NCBI GenBank assembly: GCA_028869095.1
Contig: JAGWTE010000002.1
Location: forward strand, 1 to 41,360
Reading direction: 5' to 3'
Source of the DNA: Burkholderiales bacterium
GTDB lineage: Bacteria; Pseudomonadota; Gammaproteobacteria; Burkholderiales; Burkholderiaceae_C
DNA length: 41,360 nt
Shown: positions 39,022 to 41,360 of the stretch, one piece after another
Numbering within the stretch: the first letter of the stretch is position 1
Layout: each line of letters opens with the position of its first letter
Notes under the pieces: generated by a model
What the model saw: the letters and a program-made list of their open reading frames with translations, nothing else
The model's database searches: none
What the model was told of the DNA's origin: nothing
Position numbers and translations under genes: made by a program

Positions 39022-39045
39022 TTGATCACGTTGATCGCGTGCTGA

Positions 39046-39915
39046 TCAGTCCAGCTTCAGGTTCTGCAAGTAGCCCTTGAACCATTGCCCCACTTGAGGG
39101 TGCTTGAGGGCGAGCTCGACGTTCGCTTCCAAAAAGCCTTCTTTGCTGCCGCAGTCGTAGCGTTTGCCTTCGTATTGGTAGGCAAAGACTTTCTCGCGGC
39201 GCAGGATGCTGGCGATGCCGTCGGTCAATTGGATTTCGTTGCCCACGCCGCGAGGTTGGGCGCGGATCTCGTCAAAGATGCCGCGGGTCAGGATGTAGCG
39301 CCCCGCGACGCCCAGACGTGAGGGCGCCACCTCGGGGGCAGGCTTTTCAACGATGCGAGACACGTCGATGAGCTGCTCGGACACATGCTGGCCGGCCACG
39401 ATGCCGTACCGCTTGGTTTGCTCGGCGGGGACTTCTTGCACGGCCAGGATGGAGGCTCGCCATTCGTCGAATTGCTGCACCATCTGCTTGAGCACAGAGG
39501 TTTGGCCCACCATCAGATCGTCGGCCAGCAGCACAGCAAAGGGCTCGCCTCGCACCAGGCGCTCGCCGCACAGCACGGCGTGCCCCAGGCCCAAGCTCTT
39601 GGGTTGGCGCACGAACACGCACTCCATGTCGACAGGCTTGATGGACTGGACGACCTTGAGCAGTTCCGTTTTGTGGGCCACCTCCAGCTCATACTCGAGC
39701 TCGAAGGCTGTGTCGAAATGGTCTTCAATCGGACGCTTGTGACGGCCGGTGACGAAGATCATTTCGCGGATGCCGGCGTCGTAGGCTTCCTCGACCGCGT
39801 ATTGGATCAAGGGCTTGTCCACCACAGGCAGCATTTCCTTGGGCTGCGCTTTGGTGGCGGGCAGAAAGCGGGTGCCCAAACCGGCAACAGGGAAAATGGC
39901 CTTGGTGATCAACAT
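39046..39915 (-). CDS. galU: UTP-glucose-1-phosphate uridylyltransferase
   Basis: [65 protein letters not shown]. Confidence 0.96.
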   Translation of the reverse strand: MLITKAIFPVAGLGTRFLPATKAQPKEMLPVVDKPLIQYAVEEAYDAGIREMIFVTGRHKRPIEDHFDTAFELEYELEVAHKTELLKVVQSIKPVDMECVFVRQPKSLGLGHAVLCGERLVRGEPFAVLLADDLMVGQTSVLKQMVQQFDEWRASILAVQEVPAEQTKRYGIVAGQHVSEQLIDVSRIVEKPAPEVAPSRLGVAGRYILTRGIFDEIRAQPRGVGNEIQLTDGIASILRREKVFAYQYEGKRYDCGSKEGFLEANVELALKHPQVGQWFKGYLQNLKLD

Positions 39916-40023
39916 GCGTACTCCATCGGGTCAAGCCCAATATTTTGGCATTGGCACTGGGCGAGGAAAGGGCGGGATTCGCCCTCACTCACCCAGGTTT
40001 CCCCTTGTTAGGAAAAGCCTGCT

Positions 40024-41360
40024 TCAACCCAGGCGTTGCAGTTGCTCTTTCACGCGGGTCAGCGTGGCAGAGAAGTCGGCCACACGGGCTTTTTCCTGAT
40101 CCACCACAGCCGCGGGGGCGCGCGCCACAAAGCTCTCGTTGCCGAGTTTGGCATTGGCCTTGGTGATCTCGCCTTCCAGTCGGGCGATTTCTTTGGACAG
40201 GCGGGCCTTCTCGGCTTCGACGTCGATTTCGACGTGCAGGGCCAGGCGGGCTTCGCCTTGCACGGCCACGGGGGCCATGGCGGTGGCCGTGGCAAAGGCG
40301 GCTTCGTCCAGCAGCTTGACTTCGCTGAGCTTGCCCAATGCCTTCAGGATGGGGGCAGCCTTTTCAATGAAGGCCGCATCACCTGTGGTCAACAAAGGCA
40401 TGCGCTCGGCTGGTGACAGGTTCATCTCGCTGCGCAGGTTGCGGGTCGTGCCCACCATGGCTTTGAGCTTGGCCATCCAGGCATCTGATTCTGCACAGAC
40501 CTTGCCCAAGTCGGCTTGCGGATAGGGCGCCGTCACGATGGTGTCGTCGGCATCGGCTTGCTTGCGGCCCGCCACGGGGGCCACCACTTGCCACAGCTCT
40601 TCGGTGATGAAGGGGGTGATGGGGTGCAGCAGGCGCAGCACGGTTTCAAGCACGCGGATCAGGGTGCGGCGCGTCGCGCGCTGCTGGGCTTCATTGCCGC
40701 TGTCCTTGGCCGCGTTGATCTGGGCCTTGGCGATTTCGATGTACCAGTCGCAGTACTCATCCCACACGAACTGGTAGATGGCGTTGGCGACGTTGTCCAG
40801 GCGGAACTCGGCAAAGCCTTGCTCGACTGCGGCTTCCAGGCGCTGCAACTCGCTGACGATCCAGCGGTCAGCCGGGCTGAAGTCCAGATAGCCGTTGGCG
40901 GCACATTGGCCGGGCACGTGCGAATGCAGGCCGCAGTCCTGGCCTTCGGTGTTCATCAACACGAACTTGGTCGCGTTCCACAGCTTGTTGCAGAAGTTGC
41001 GGTAACCCTCACAACGCTTGGAGTCGAAGTTGATCGAACGGCCCAGGCTGGCCAAGGCGGCAAAGGTGAAGCGCAGCGCATCGGCACCGTAGCCGGGGAT
41101 GCCTTCGGGGAACTCTTTCTCCGTGTTCTTGCGGACCTTGGGTGCGGTCTCTGGCTTGCGCAGACCCGTGGTGCGCTTGTCCAGCAGCGGGGCCAACTCA
41201 ATGCCGTCGATCAGGTCGACCGGGTCCATTACATTGCCTTCTGACTTGGACATTTTCTGGCCCTGGGCATCGCGCACCAGGCCGTGGATGTAGACGTGCT
41301 TGAAGGGTACCTTGCCGGTGAAGTGCTTGGTCATCATGATCATCCGGGCGACCCAGAAGA
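40024..41360 (-). CDS. valS: Valyl-tRNA synthetase, C-terminal part (start outside window)
   Basis: [52 protein letters not shown]-terminal coiled coil. Confidence 0.96.
   Translation of the reverse strand, partial: FWVARMIMMTKHFTGKVPFKHVYIHGLVRDAQGQKMSKSEGNVMDPVDLIDGIELAPLLDKRTTGLRKPETAPKVRKNTEKEFPEGIPGYGADALRFTFAALASLGRSINFDSKRCEGYRNFCNKLWNATKFVLMNTEGQDCGLHSHVPGQCAANGYLDFSPADRWIVSELQRLEAAVEQGFAEFRLDNVANAIYQFVWDEYCDWYIEIAKAQINAAKDSGNEAQQRATRRTLIRVLETVLRLLHPITPFITEELWQVVAPVAGRKQADADDTIVTAPYPQADLGKVCAESDAWMAKLKAMVGTTRNLRSEMNLSPAERMPLLTTGDAAFIEKAAPILKALGKLSEVKLLDEAAFATATAMAPVAVQGEARLALHVEIDVEAEKARLSKEIARLEGEITKANAKLGNESFVARAPAAVVDQEKARVADFSATLTRVKEQLQRLG

Overview
The window is a GC-rich chromosomal segment from a beta-proteobacterium. 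Gene order and protein sequences suggest Burkholderiales, probably Comamonadaceae-like; this is inference and no search was run. It is mostly core housekeeping sequence: argG (5' truncated), ppnP, murB, yajQ, an rsuA-type pseudouridine synthase, ribF-ileS-lspA, cysM, tusA-like, ruvB, two tandem porins, an LpxH-like phosphoesterase, lysA-lptM, cyaY, a PBP1A gene divergent from pilMNOPQ, aroK, galU and valS (truncated). One tRNA-Leu(CAA) is present. I saw no transposase, integrase, CRISPR array or obvious phage/plasmid module, and I do not claim a clear new defence or biosynthetic system. The items most worth a second look are: a ~680-aa Ig-like/Ser-Thr-rich lipoprotein between pilQ and aroK; an orphan OmpR-type regulator with a degenerate receiver domain and a direct repeat upstream; a structured ribF-ileS intergenic RNA candidate; a CsgG-like lipoprotein and coupled secreted partner divergent from a two-component system whose kinase has a His/Gly-rich HAMP insertion; a histone-H1-like Ala/Lys/Pro tail on ArgG; a four-EF-hand protein; a stand-alone secreted Cache-like protein; and several unusually perfect inverted repeats in intergenic regions.
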